Source: Caulobacter sp. 602-2 (lineage in GTDB: Bacteria; Pseudomonadota; Alphaproteobacteria; Caulobacterales; Caulobacteraceae). From it: DNA of 64,000 nt. The stretch lies in contig NZ_JAAKGT010000002.1 of the NCBI RefSeq assembly GCF_011043625.1, positions 248,001-312,000 of the forward strand, read 5' to 3'. A model generated the notes under the pieces. It worked only from the letters and a program-made list of their open reading frames with translations, was not told the origin of the DNA and made no database searches. The position numbers and the translations under genes were made by a program. The first letter of the stretch is position 1, and each line of letters begins with the position of its first letter. Shown piece by piece: positions 35,923 to 44,435 of this stretch.

Positions 35923-36477
35923 TTGGACGCTGACAGCAGCCGCGCATTGCTTTCGCGCGCAATCGCCCGCGTCGCCAACCGCGATCACGACGCCCTCAAA
36001 TACGTCTATCGGCACACCTCCGCGAAGCTATTGGGCGTCGTCTTGCGTATCTTGAACGATCGCGAGGAGGCCGAGGACGTGTTGCAGGACGTCTATCTGA
36101 CGGTGTGGAACAAGGCCGACCGGTTCGACCCGGAAAAGGCCAGCCCCATCACCTGGCTGGTCAGCCTGGCCCGCAACCGCGCCATCGACCGGCTGCGCGC
36201 GCGCGGGACCCGCGTCATGACCGGCGTCGAAGAGGCCGAGGCCCTTCCCGACGCCTCGCCCCTGGCCTCGGCCCGGGTCGAGGCCGACGAGGACCGCCAG
36301 CGCCTGGACGGCTGCCTCGACCAGCTGGACCCCAAGCATTCCGGCGCCGTGCGCAAGGCCTTCTTCGAGGGCCTTACCTACGACGCCCTGGCCCAGGCGG
36401 TCGGCGTGCCGCTGGGCACCATGAAGAGCTGGATCCGGCGTAGCCTGATCAGCCTGCGAGCCTGTCTCGAAGCATGA
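35923..36477 (+). CDS. ECF sigma factor, SigK-like
   Basis: 184 residues. Region 2 'LGVVLRILNDREEAEDVLQDVYLTVWNKADRFDPEKASPITWLVSLARNRAIDRLR' and region 4 'LDQLDPKHSGAVRKAFFEGLTYDALAQAVGVPLGTMKSWIRRSLISLRACL' match the SigK-type (ECF19) group. The start is TTG (MDADSS) with a GGAGGGG site 8 bases upstream. The anti-sigma gene overlaps its stop by four bases (ATGA), so both are made in balance. It likely controls this cluster through the GCRTCC-N16-CGTAGC promoters. Confidence 0.92.
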   Translation: MDADSSRALLSRAIARVANRDHDALKYVYRHTSAKLLGVVLRILNDREEAEDVLQDVYLTVWNKADRFDPEKASPITWLVSLARNRAIDRLRARGTRVMTGVEEAEALPDASPLASARVEADEDRQRLDGCLDQLDPKHSGAVRKAFFEGLTYDALAQAVGVPLGTMKSWIRRSLISLRACLEA

Positions 36478-37214
36478 CCGACGCGACCGACATTCCGCCG
36501 GAAGGCCCCGAAAGCCCCGAAGAGCGCCCCCTGGCCGGGGAGTACGTGCTGGGCGTTCTGGATGCGTCCGAACGCGCCGAAGCCGAACGCCGGCTGGCCG
36601 CCGACCCGTCCTTCGCCCGCTCCGTGGCCTGGTGGGAGGAGCGCCTGACGCCGCTGGCCGCCGACGCCGCATCGACCCAGCCGTCCGAAGGCCTGTGGCC
36701 GCGAATCCAGAACCTGATCGCCGAGCCCCTGAAGCCCTCGGCCTGGAGCAACGTGGTCCTGTGGCGCGGCCTAACCGCCGGCGCCATGGCCCTGGCGGCC
36801 GCCTGCGTCGTGGTGGCCATCCTGCCCCGTCCCGCCCTGCCGCCGGCAGTGGAGCCCGCGCCGGCCAGGCCGCAGGCGGCCGAGGTGGCGCTGATCGCCG
36901 ACCCGACCACCAACAAGCCGATGATCGTCGCCACCCTCGACCACGGCATGGACCAGGTGATGCTGACGCCGATGGGCATGAAGATGCCGCAGGGCCGCGA
37001 CGCCGAACTGTGGATCATCCCCGAGGGCCAGAAGGCGATCTCGCTGGGCGTGATCCCGATGGACAAGCCGATGCGCATCCCGATGCCGAAGGACCTGCGC
37101 GGCGAAGGAACCTACACCGCGCTGCTGGCCGTCACCGACGAGCCGATCGGCGGCTCGCCCACGGGCGTGGCCACTGGCTCGGTGCGCGCGGCGGGCAAGT
37201 TCGCCAAGGCCTGA
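36474..37214 (+). CDS. RskA-type membrane anti-sigma factor
   Basis: 246 residues. An N-terminal anti-sigma helix set 'LAGEYVLGVLDASERAEAERRLAADPSFARSVAWWEERL' (cytoplasmic) is followed by one membrane segment (GLTAGAMALAAACVVVAIL) and a periplasmic RskA domain with 'VALIADPTTNKPMIVATLDHG', 'AELWIIPEGQKAISLGVI'. The periplasmic part is rich in Met (HGMDQVMLTPMGMKMPQGRD). RskA of Mycobacterium holds SigK until redox-sensitive release; a comparable role is inferred here, though the Met-rich patch is more suggestive of metal or oxidant sensing. Confidence 0.9.
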   Translation: MTDATDIPPEGPESPEERPLAGEYVLGVLDASERAEAERRLAADPSFARSVAWWEERLTPLAADAASTQPSEGLWPRIQNLIAEPLKPSAWSNVVLWRGLTAGAMALAAACVVVAILPRPALPPAVEPAPARPQAAEVALIADPTTNKPMIVATLDHGMDQVMLTPMGMKMPQGRDAELWIIPEGQKAISLGVIPMDKPMRIPMPKDLRGEGTYTALLAVTDEPIGGSPTGVATGSVRAAGKFAKA

Positions 37215-37263
37215 ACGCCGTTTTTCGGGGAGCCATCAGGGGCCGGGCGCGTTGGCCCCGGTC

Positions 37264-38364
37264 ATGAAGGATCTTCCCGCCTGGCTGCCTGACTGGCTGA
37301 ACGACTCCGTGTGGCTGATCGCCTGGGCGCCGCCCTGGATCGTCAGCCTCGCCCTGATCGTCCTGGCGATCGGCGCCGCGCTGGCCCTGCACGCGGTGGC
37401 CGTGCGCGTCGTCCGCCACGGCTTCGCCAAGCGCGACGCCTTCTGGCAGGCGATGATCGCCCGCACCCGCCGGCCCACGCGCATGGCCTTCATCGTCGCC
37501 GCCCTGGGCGCGGCCGTCTCGATCGCGCCGCTGGACGTCGCCCAGGCCGCGACCGCCAAGCACCTGCTGCTGGTGATGTTCATCATCCTGCTGGGCTGGA
37601 TGGCGATGACCGCGCTCGATATCGCCGCCGCGCTCTACATGCGCGGCTTCAAGGTCGACGTCGAAGACAACCTGCTGGCCCGCAAGCACATCACCCAGAT
37701 CCGCATCCTGCGCCGGGCGATGGCGATCCTGATCGGCATCTTCACCCTGGCGCTGGCGCTGATGACCATTCCCGGCGTGCGCCAGTGGGGCGTCAGCCTG
37801 CTGGCCGCCGGCGGCGCGGCCTCGCTGATCGTGGGTCTGGCCCTGCAGCCGCTGCTGACCAACCTGATCGCCGGCATCCAGATCGCCGTCACCCAGCCGA
37901 TCCGCATCGACGACGCCGTCATCGTCGAGAAGGAGTGGGGCAATATCGAAGAGATCAACGCCACCTACGTGGTGGTGCGGCTGTGGGACTGGCGGCGGAT
38001 GGTGCTGCCACTCAGCTACTTCATCCAGACCCCTTTCCAGAACTGGACCCGCGAGAGCGCGGCCCTGATCGGCACGGCCATGCTCTATGTCGACCCGTCC
38101 GCGCCGGTCGACCGCCTGCGCGAGAAGCTGGAGGAGATCGCTAAGGCCTCGCCCCGCTGGGACGGCAAGGTGGTGAACCTGGCCGTCACCGACATCACGC
38201 CCGAGGTCATGGAGGTGCGCTGCCTGGTCAGCGCCCGCAATGCGCCCACCACCTTCGACCTGCGCTGCGAGGTGCGGGAAAAGATGATGGCCTTCCTGCG
38301 CGAGGAACTGCCCGACGCCTTCCCGAAGAAGCGGCTGGCGCTGGCGGCGGAGGGCGGCGCCTAG
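37264..38364 (+). CDS. Mechanosensitive channel, MscS family
   Basis: 366 residues. Three to four membrane segments precede the pore helix 'QWGVSLLAAGGAASLIVGLALQPLLTNLIAGIQIAVTQPIRIDDAVIV', the MscS signature with small residues packing the pore, followed by the beta domain 'GNIEEINATYVVVRLWDWRRMVLPLSYFIQTPFQNWTR'. MscS channels release solutes on hypo-osmotic shock. The ATG is chosen over an in-frame TTG four codons upstream. It lies 49 bases after the anti-sigma gene and may be partly co-transcribed with it. Its end overlaps the convergent Coq7 gene by four bases. Confidence 0.92.
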   Translation: MKDLPAWLPDWLNDSVWLIAWAPPWIVSLALIVLAIGAALALHAVAVRVVRHGFAKRDAFWQAMIARTRRPTRMAFIVAALGAAVSIAPLDVAQAATAKHLLLVMFIILLGWMAMTALDIAAALYMRGFKVDVEDNLLARKHITQIRILRRAMAILIGIFTLALALMTIPGVRQWGVSLLAAGGAASLIVGLALQPLLTNLIAGIQIAVTQPIRIDDAVIVEKEWGNIEEINATYVVVRLWDWRRMVLPLSYFIQTPFQNWTRESAALIGTAMLYVDPSAPVDRLREKLEEIAKASPRWDGKVVNLAVTDITPEVMEVRCLVSARNAPTTFDLRCEVREKMMAFLREELPDAFPKKRLALAAEGGA

Positions 38365-38930
38365 GCGGCCGCCCGCAGGGTCCTGGCCAGGCGAACGGAA
38401 TCGCCCCGGGTCGACAGCCAGATCAGCCCCTCGACGGCCAGGCAGATCGCACCATCCAGCAGCGCCGTCAGCGTGTTCGCCGCCCCCCGCTCCTTTTCGG
38501 CATAGCGGAGGTGGCCAAGCTCCTGCTGCTGGATCTCGCGGATCGTGGCCGCCATCTCGACGTCGCGATCGCCCAGCCAGGCCAGCTGGTCGTCGAGATG
38601 CCTGTGCACGGTGCGCTCGACCGCCTCGGTGCAGACCAGGATCGCCTTGCGGCCAAACAGGCCGGTCAATCCGCCGAGCGCGCCTCCGCCGATCGACCAG
38701 ATCCACATCAGGCGGCAGGGCTTGGCCGCGCGGGTCGGCATCAGGGCGCGAAAGCGCGCCAGGTGCTCGCGCTCGTGCGCCAGGGTCCGGGTCAGGAACG
38801 GCAGCAGGTCGGGCGCGCGCAGGCGGGCCATGGCGATCTGGGCGAGATAGATCCGGATCGCGCCGTGCTCGCCGCCATGGTTCACGCGCAGGATCCGGGC
38901 GTCGACGGTGCGGTTCAGGGGCGCGGCCAT
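38361..38930 (-). CDS. coq7: Demethoxyubiquinone hydroxylase, Coq7 family
   Basis: 189 residues. Coq7 is the di-iron monooxygenase that adds the last hydroxyl in ubiquinone synthesis. Di-iron ligands are visible as 'VNHGGEHGAI' (Glu), 'LAHEREHLARF' (Glu, His), 'CTEAVERTVHRHLDDQL' (Glu) and 'EIQQQELGHLRYAE' (Glu, His). A hydrophobic segment 'MWIWSIGGGALGGLTGLFG' is the family's membrane-contact region. The ATG of MAAPLNRT is chosen; a GTG ten codons earlier is possible. Neither start has a strong ribosome site. Confidence 0.92.
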   Translation of the reverse strand: MAAPLNRTVDARILRVNHGGEHGAIRIYLAQIAMARLRAPDLLPFLTRTLAHEREHLARFRALMPTRAAKPCRLMWIWSIGGGALGGLTGLFGRKAILVCTEAVERTVHRHLDDQLAWLGDRDVEMAATIREIQQQELGHLRYAEKERGAANTLTALLDGAICLAVEGLIWLSTRGDSVRLARTLRAAA

Positions 38931-38995
38931 GCCCGCAGCATGTAGCCGGTCGCCGAACACGGCAAGGTGGCGCCGGCGCCCTAGCCACCCATGAA

Positions 38996-39015
38996 GTAAG
39001 TGATTTATGACTTAC
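38996..39015. promoter_or_regulatory. Palindrome before the purine-degradation operon
   Basis: GTAAGT-GATTTATG-ACTTAC, a 6-bp inverted repeat in a locally AT-rich patch, 134 bases before the first gene of the operon. It could be the operator of the TetR regulator at the operon's end; inferred from position only. Confidence 0.35.
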
Positions 39016-39148
39016 AAGCAGGCGCCCGAACGGCTGGCTGGCGCTTGCGCGGGCAATCGGCGGAGACTTGGCCGTCCCGGCGCTTGCCGAGGCGGACCGG
39101 CGGGCGCAGCCTGCTATCGGGTGAGGCGACGAAACGGCGGGGAGCGGA

Positions 39149-40441
39149 GTGACTCAAGCGTTCGAGATCGGCGTCAGGGCCAAGGCCCGCTGCGACCTGA
39201 TGGGCGCGGCGCCCTTCAGCGAGGCCGACGACATGCTCGTTCGCCGCTTTCTCACCCCGGCCCACAAGGCCGCGCTCGACACCCTGAAGTTCTGGATGGA
39301 GGAAGCCGGCATGACCGTGCGCCTCGATCCGGCCGGCAACCTCGTCGGCCGTTACGAGGGTCAGGCGCCCGACGCCCCCGCCCTGCTGATCGGCTCGCAC
39401 ATCGACAGCGTGCGCAACGGCGGCCGCTACGACGGGGCGCTGGGCGTGATGCTGGCCGTCGACCTGATCGAGACCTTTCACCGCCAGGGCCGCCGCCTGC
39501 CCTTCGCGCTGGAGGCCATCGCCTTCGGCGACGAGGAAGGCTCGCGCTTTCCCGCCTCGATGGCGTGCAGCCGCGCTGTCGCCGGCACGGTCGATCCCTA
39601 CGTGGTCGAGATGACCGACGCCGATGGCACGAGCCTGGCCGAGGCCTACGCCGCCTTCGGCCTTGATCCCACCCGCCTCGTCGAGGCCGCCCGCAAGCCT
39701 GGCGAGGTCTTCGCCTTCCTCGAAGCCCATATCGAGCAGGGCCCGGTGCTGGAGGCCGAGGAGCTGGCGCTGGGCGTCGTCACCGCCATCGCCGCCCAGA
39801 AGCGGATCCTGGTGCGCTTCAAGGGCCAGGCCGGCCACGCCGGCACCACGCCGATGGGCCTGCGCAAGGATCCCGGCCCGGCCGCCGCCGAGGCGGTTCT
39901 GGCCCTGGAGCGGATCTGCCGCGAAGGACCTCTGGGCGGAACCGACGGCCTCGTCGGCACGGTCGGCCGCATGACCGCCCTGCCCGGCGCCTTCAACGTC
40001 ATTCCCGGCGCCGTCGAGTTCTCGATGGACATCCGCGCCGAGACCTCGGCTACGCGCGACGCCGCCGTCGCCGCGATCACCGCCGAGATCGAGGCCATCG
40101 CCGCCCGCCGCGGCCTGTCGGTCTCGGTCACCCTGATGCAGGAACTGGCCGAAAGCCCCTGCGACGCGGGCCTGACCGACCTGCTGGCGGCCGCCGTCGG
40201 CGACGTGCAGGACTTGGGGGGCCAGGCCGCCCGCCGCCTGCCCAGCGGCGCCGGCCACGACGCCATGGTCATCGCCGACCTCTGCCCCACCGCCATGCTG
40301 TTCATCCGCTGCGAGGGCGGCGTCAGCCACAACCCCGCCGAAGCCGTCACCGACGCCGACTGCGCCCTGGCCGCCCAGGCCATGGTCGGGTTCGTCGAAC
40401 GACTGGCGACGCGCAACGATTTCTCGAAGACGCAAGCATGA
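39149..40441 (+). CDS. Allantoate amidohydrolase (M20 Zn-dependent amidase/hydantoinase)
   Basis: 430 residues. M20 di-zinc family with 'LIGSHIDSVRNGGRYDGALGV' (His, Asp), 'IAFGDEEGSRFP' (Glu pair), 'HIEQGPVLE' (His) and the C-terminal 'SGAGHDAMVIA' and 'RCEGGVSHNPAEAV'. Sequence alone fits N-carbamoyl-amino-acid hydrolase or allantoate amidohydrolase; the urate-pathway neighbours favour allantoate to (S)-ureidoglycine. The start is GTG with GGAG 5 bases upstream. First gene of the operon; the next start overlaps its stop (ATGA). Confidence 0.88.
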   Translation: MTQAFEIGVRAKARCDLMGAAPFSEADDMLVRRFLTPAHKAALDTLKFWMEEAGMTVRLDPAGNLVGRYEGQAPDAPALLIGSHIDSVRNGGRYDGALGVMLAVDLIETFHRQGRRLPFALEAIAFGDEEGSRFPASMACSRAVAGTVDPYVVEMTDADGTSLAEAYAAFGLDPTRLVEAARKPGEVFAFLEAHIEQGPVLEAEELALGVVTAIAAQKRILVRFKGQAGHAGTTPMGLRKDPGPAAAEAVLALERICREGPLGGTDGLVGTVGRMTALPGAFNVIPGAVEFSMDIRAETSATRDAAVAAITAEIEAIAARRGLSVSVTLMQELAESPCDAGLTDLLAAAVGDVQDLGGQAARRLPSGAGHDAMVIADLCPTAMLFIRCEGGVSHNPAEAVTDADCALAAQAMVGFVERLATRNDFSKTQA

Positions 40442-41655
40442 CTACCTTCAAAGAACTCGACCACCCCGCCCGCCTGCTGATGGGCCCCGGCCCGATCAAC
40501 GTGCACCCGCGCGTGCTGCGGGCCATGTCGGTGCAGCTGCTGGGCCAGTTCGACCCCGAGTTCACCGGCTACATGAACGAGGTCATGGCGCTGTATCGCG
40601 GCGTCTTCCAGACCACGAACCAATGGACCTTCGTCGTCGACGGCACCTCGCGCGCCGGCATCGAGGCGGCCCTGGTCTCGACCCTGGTTCCGGGCGACGA
40701 CATCGTGGTGGTCAACGCCGGGCGTTTTGGCCTGCTGCTGGCCGAGATCGCCGAGCGCTGCGATGCACGTGTGACCTTCGTCGAGGGCGAGTGGGGCGAG
40801 GTCGTCGATCCGCAGGCGGTCGAGGACGCGGTCGCGCGCGCTAAGCCGCGCCTGGTGGCCTGCGTGCACGGCGACACCTCGACCACCATCGCCCAGCCGA
40901 TCGAGGCCATCGGCGAGATCTGCCAGCGGCACGGCGCGCTGCTCTATGTCGACGCCACCGCCACGCTTGGCGGCATGAGCGTGCCCGTCGACGCCTGGAA
41001 GGCCGACATCGTCACCGCCGGCCTTCAAAAGTGCATGGGCGGCCCGTCGGGCTCGGCCCCGATCACCATCAGCGACAAGGCCGCCGACCACATCTTTTCC
41101 CGCCGCCATGTGGAGAAGGGCCTGGCGACGCCGGGCTCGGCCGGCGCCGGCCGCCGCATCGCCTCCAACTACTTCGACCTGGCCATGATCATGGACTACT
41201 GGTCGGACAAGCGCCTGAACCACCATACCGAGGCGGCCAGCATGCTGTTCGCCGCCCGCGAATGCGCCCGCATCGTGCTGGAAGAAGGGCTCGAGGCCCG
41301 CTTCGCCCGCCACAAGCAGGCCGGCGCGGCCATGACCGCCGGCATCGAGGCCCTGGGCCTGCAGGTCTACGGCGACCAGGCCCACAAGATGACCAACGTC
41401 ACCGGCGTGATCGCGCCCGCCGGCGTCGACTACGATCGGGTCAAGGCCCGCATGCGCACCGAGTTCGAGATCGAGATCGGCGCGGCCTTCGGCCCCCTCG
41501 CCGGCAAGATCTGGCGGATCGGGACCATGGGCGTGAACGCTCGCAAGCACGCGGTGCTGCAGACCCTGGCCGCGCTGGAAGCGGTGCTGCGCTGGGAAGG
41601 CTTTAGCGCGCCGGCCGGGGCCGGGGTGGATGCGGCGCTGGGGGTGTTCGGATGA
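40438..41655 (+). CDS. PLP aminotransferase, probable (S)-ureidoglycine-glyoxylate aminotransferase (PucG-like)
   Basis: 405 residues, class V aminotransferase fold. Marks: 'LLMGPGPINVHPRVLRAMS', 'VVDGTSRAGIEAAL', 'LLYVDATATLGGMSVPVDAW' (Asp to the PLP ring) and the PLP lysine in 'TAGLQKCMGGPSG'. The alanine-glyoxylate aminotransferase subfamily includes PucG, which moves the amino group of ureidoglycine to glyoxylate. The position after allantoate amidohydrolase supports that role. Start overlaps the previous stop by four bases. A palindromic repeat separates it from puuE. Confidence 0.87.
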   Translation: MTTFKELDHPARLLMGPGPINVHPRVLRAMSVQLLGQFDPEFTGYMNEVMALYRGVFQTTNQWTFVVDGTSRAGIEAALVSTLVPGDDIVVVNAGRFGLLLAEIAERCDARVTFVEGEWGEVVDPQAVEDAVARAKPRLVACVHGDTSTTIAQPIEAIGEICQRHGALLYVDATATLGGMSVPVDAWKADIVTAGLQKCMGGPSGSAPITISDKAADHIFSRRHVEKGLATPGSAGAGRRIASNYFDLAMIMDYWSDKRLNHHTEAASMLFAARECARIVLEEGLEARFARHKQAGAAMTAGIEALGLQVYGDQAHKMTNVTGVIAPAGVDYDRVKARMRTEFEIEIGAAFGPLAGKIWRIGTMGVNARKHAVLQTLAALEAVLRWEGFSAPAGAGVDAALGVFG

Positions 41656-41667
41656 TGGTTGCGCACA

Positions 41668-41785
41668 CCCCCTCCGGCCCTTCGGGCCACCTCCCCCAGA
41701 GGGGGAGGATCTCGTTCGGCGCCCGCGCCAAGATGCTCCCCCCTTGGGGGAGCTGTCGCGGAGCGACTGAGGGGGCCTGCGGCGC
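41668..41785. repeat. Palindromic repeat, family 2 (copy 3), inside the purine operon
   Basis: CCCCCTCCGGCCCTTCGGGC...CTCCCCCAGAGGGGGAGGAT then GCTCCCCCCTTGGGGGAGCT...GCGACTGAGGGGG: the same modules as copies at 10942 and 12914. It sits between two genes of one operon and ends directly at the puuE ATG, so GAGGGGG in its right arm is the nearest thing to a ribosome site for puuE. Confidence 0.85.
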
Positions 41786-42697
41786 ATGACCTATCCCCGC
41801 GACCTCATCGGCTATGGCGAACACCCGCCGCACGCCGCCTGGCCGGGCGGCGCGCGCGTGGCCGTGCAGTTCGTGCTGAACTACGAGGAAGGCGCCGAGC
41901 GCAGCGTGCTGCATGGCGACAAGGTCAGCGAATACTTCCTGTCGGAGATGGTCGGCGCCCAGCCCATCGAGGGCATGCGGCACATGTCGATGGAGAGCCT
42001 CTACGAATACGGCTCGCGCGCCGGCTTCTGGCGCATCCGGCGCCTGTTCGAGGAATTCGACCTGCCGCTGACCGTCTACGGCGTCGCCCAGGCCATGGAG
42101 CGGGCGCCTGACGTGGTCGAGGCGATGATGAAGTCGGGCTGGGAGATCGCCAGCCACGGCTATCGCTGGATCGACTATCAGCACTTCCCCGAAGACCTCG
42201 AACGCGAGCACATCGAGAAGGCCATCGAGGTGCACAAGCGCCTGACCGGCGAGCGCCCGCTGGGCTGGTACCAGGGCCGCACCAGCCCCAACACCGCCCG
42301 CCTGGTCGCGGAGGAAGGCGGCTTCGTCTACGACGCCGACAGCTACAGCGACGACCTGCCCTACTGGGACGACCAGCACGGCCGGCCCCAGCTGATCGTG
42401 CCCTACACGCTCGACACCAACGACATGCGCTTCGCCGCCCCCCAGGGCTTCAACAGCGGCGACCAGTTCTTCGCCTATCTGCGCGACGCCTTCGACGCCC
42501 TGTATCTGGAGGGCGAGACCGCGCCGAAGATGATGAGCATCGGCCTGCACTGCCGCATCGTCGGCAAGCCGGCCCGGATCATGGCCCTGCGCCGGTTCCT
42601 CGAACACGTGACCCGCCACGACAAGGTGTGGGTGGCCAAGCGGATCGACATCGCCCGCCACTGGATCGCGACCCATCCGTATGGAGCCCAGGCATGA
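41786..42697 (+). CDS. puuE: Allantoinase PuuE (polysaccharide-deacetylase fold)
   Basis: 303 residues. PuuE is the metal-independent type of allantoinase. Characteristic stretches: 'YPRDLIGYGEHPPHAAWPGGARVAVQFVLNYEEGAE', 'YEYGSRAGFWRIRRLFEE', 'EIASHGYRWIDYQ', 'GWYQGRTSPNTARLV', 'YDADSYSDDLPYW' and 'SIGLHCRIVGKPAR'. These match PuuE rather than sugar deacetylases. It opens allantoin to allantoate. The start lies at the edge of a repeat; the stop overlaps uraD. Confidence 0.95.
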   Translation: MTYPRDLIGYGEHPPHAAWPGGARVAVQFVLNYEEGAERSVLHGDKVSEYFLSEMVGAQPIEGMRHMSMESLYEYGSRAGFWRIRRLFEEFDLPLTVYGVAQAMERAPDVVEAMMKSGWEIASHGYRWIDYQHFPEDLEREHIEKAIEVHKRLTGERPLGWYQGRTSPNTARLVAEEGGFVYDADSYSDDLPYWDDQHGRPQLIVPYTLDTNDMRFAAPQGFNSGDQFFAYLRDAFDALYLEGETAPKMMSIGLHCRIVGKPARIMALRRFLEHVTRHDKVWVAKRIDIARHWIATHPYGAQA

Positions 42698-43215
42698 GCG
42701 CGCCGCCCCTCACCCTGGCCCGGCTCAACAGCATGAACCAGACGGGTTTCGTCACCGCCCTGGGCTTCGCCTTCGAACTGTCGCCCTGGGTCGTCGAACG
42801 CGCCTGGGACGCCCGCCCCTATCCCAGCATCGAGGCCATGCACGGCGCGATGATGGACGTGCTGAACGCGGCCTCGACCGACGACAAGCTGGCCCTGATC
42901 CGCGCCCACCCCGAACTTGCGGGCAAGGCGGCGATCGCCAAGCAGCTTACCGCCGAGAGCACGGCCGAGCAGGCCGGCGCGGGCCTCGACCGGCTGACGC
43001 CGGAAGAGTTCGCCCGCTTCCACGACCTCAACGCCGCCTATGCGAAGACCTTCGGCTTTCCGTTCATCATCTGCGTGCGGCTGAACGACAAGAGCTCGAT
43101 CCTGCGGGCCATGCAGGCGCGCCTGTCCAACGACCGCGAGGCCGAGATCGCCGAGGCGATCGCCCAGATCGGCCTGATCTCCAAGCTTCGCATCCAAGAC
43201 GCCGTGACCGCCTAG
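42694..43215 (+). CDS. uraD: OHCU decarboxylase UraD
   Basis: 173 residues. UraD converts 2-oxo-4-hydroxy-4-carboxy-5-ureidoimidazoline to (S)-allantoin. Marks are 'LNSMNQTGFVTALGFAFELSPWVVERAW', 'LALIRAHPELAGKAA' (the HPxLAGK motif) and 'FPFIICVRLNDKSSIL'. The start is the ATG overlapping the puuE stop (ATGA). puuD begins right after its stop codon with no gap. No gene for the preceding enzyme, HIU hydrolase (UraH), is in the window. Confidence 0.95.
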   Translation: MSAPPLTLARLNSMNQTGFVTALGFAFELSPWVVERAWDARPYPSIEAMHGAMMDVLNAASTDDKLALIRAHPELAGKAAIAKQLTAESTAEQAGAGLDRLTPEEFARFHDLNAAYAKTFGFPFIICVRLNDKSSILRAMQARLSNDREAEIAEAIAQIGLISKLRIQDAVTA

Positions 43216-44415
43216 ATGGACTATGATCTCGCCGCCTGGCTGAACCTGGCGCTCCGCTGGCTGCACGTGATCGCGGGCGTCGCCTGGATCGGCGCCTCGT
43301 TCTACTTCGTCTGGCTCGACAACAACCTGCGCGCCCCCGAGTCCTTGGATGGAAGGCCGCCCAAGGACGGGGTGAAGGGCGAGCTGTGGGCCGTGCACGG
43401 CGGCGGCTTCTACCACTCGCAGAAGTACATGACCGCCCCGGCGCACATGCCCAGCCACCTGCACTGGTTCAAGTGGGAGGCCTACACCACCTGGCTGTCG
43501 GGCTTCGCCTTGCTGTTCGTGCTCTACTACTGGGGCGCGCCGGTCTACCTGATCGACCCGGCCAAGCACGCCTTCAGCCACTGGCAAGCGGTGGGCGTGG
43601 GCCTGGCCTTCATCTTCGGCGGCCTCGCCGTCTACGAAGCCCTGTGCCGCTCGCCGCTGGTGGAGCGCCCCCGCCTGTTCGGGATCGTCTGGTTCTGCGC
43701 GCTGATCGGCGCGGCCTGGACGCTGCAGCACCTGTTCACCGACCGCGGGGCCTTCATCCATGTCGGCGCCATCATCGGCACGGCCATGGCCGCCAACGTC
43801 TTCCTGACGATCATTCCCAATCAGCGGAAGATCGTCGCCGACATGCTGGCGGGCCGGCCCGTCGACCCGCGCCTGGGCGCGGCGGGCAAGCAGCGCTCGG
43901 TGCACAACAACTACATGACCCTGCCGATCCTGTTCATCATGATCAGCAACCACTATCCGGCGATCACCGGCCATCCGCTGGCCTGGCTGCTGCTGGCGCT
44001 GGTGGGCATGGCCGGGATCTCGATCCGCCACTTCTTCAACCTGCGCCACCACGGGATCATCCGGCACGACTTCCTGTTCTATGGGGCCATGCTGATGTTC
44101 GCCGTCAGCGTCATCGCCAGCCAGAAGCCCAAGGCGCCCGCCGTGCTCGGCCCCGTCAGCTTCTTCGAGGCCCAGGCCATCGTGGAGAAGCACTGTGTGA
44201 CCTGCCATGCCGCCAAGCCCACCCACCGCGGCTTCGGCGCCCCGCCCAACGGCGTCACCTTCGACAGCCCCGAGCACATCGCCCGCTACGCGCCCAAGAT
44301 CAAGGAACGCGCGGTGATCAGCACCAGCATGCCGCTTGGCAACGAGACCCATATGACCGATGAGGAGCGCGCCAAGCTTGGCGCCTGGATCGAATCCGGG
44401 GCCAAACTGCCCTGA
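43216..44415 (+). CDS. puuD: Membrane urate oxidase PuuD with cytochrome c domain
   Basis: 399 residues. About eight membrane segments carry conserved His ('LRWLHVIAGVAWIGASFYFVWLDN', 'AHMPSHLHWFKWEAYTTWLSG', 'IRHFFNLRHHGIIRHDFLFYG'), followed by a C-terminal periplasmic cytochrome c domain with one haem site 'KHCVTCHAAKPTH' and a likely Met ligand in 'SMPLGNETHMTDEER'. PuuD oxidises urate and passes electrons to the respiratory chain instead of making H2O2. It directly abuts uraD and is followed 20 bases later by the TetR gene. Confidence 0.93.
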   Translation: MDYDLAAWLNLALRWLHVIAGVAWIGASFYFVWLDNNLRAPESLDGRPPKDGVKGELWAVHGGGFYHSQKYMTAPAHMPSHLHWFKWEAYTTWLSGFALLFVLYYWGAPVYLIDPAKHAFSHWQAVGVGLAFIFGGLAVYEALCRSPLVERPRLFGIVWFCALIGAAWTLQHLFTDRGAFIHVGAIIGTAMAANVFLTIIPNQRKIVADMLAGRPVDPRLGAAGKQRSVHNNYMTLPILFIMISNHYPAITGHPLAWLLLALVGMAGISIRHFFNLRHHGIIRHDFLFYGAMLMFAVSVIASQKPKAPAVLGPVSFFEAQAIVEKHCVTCHAAKPTHRGFGAPPNGVTFDSPEHIARYAPKIKERAVISTSMPLGNETHMTDEERAKLGAWIESGAKLP

Positions 44416-44435
44416 GCACCCTGGAGGCCGCCCCC

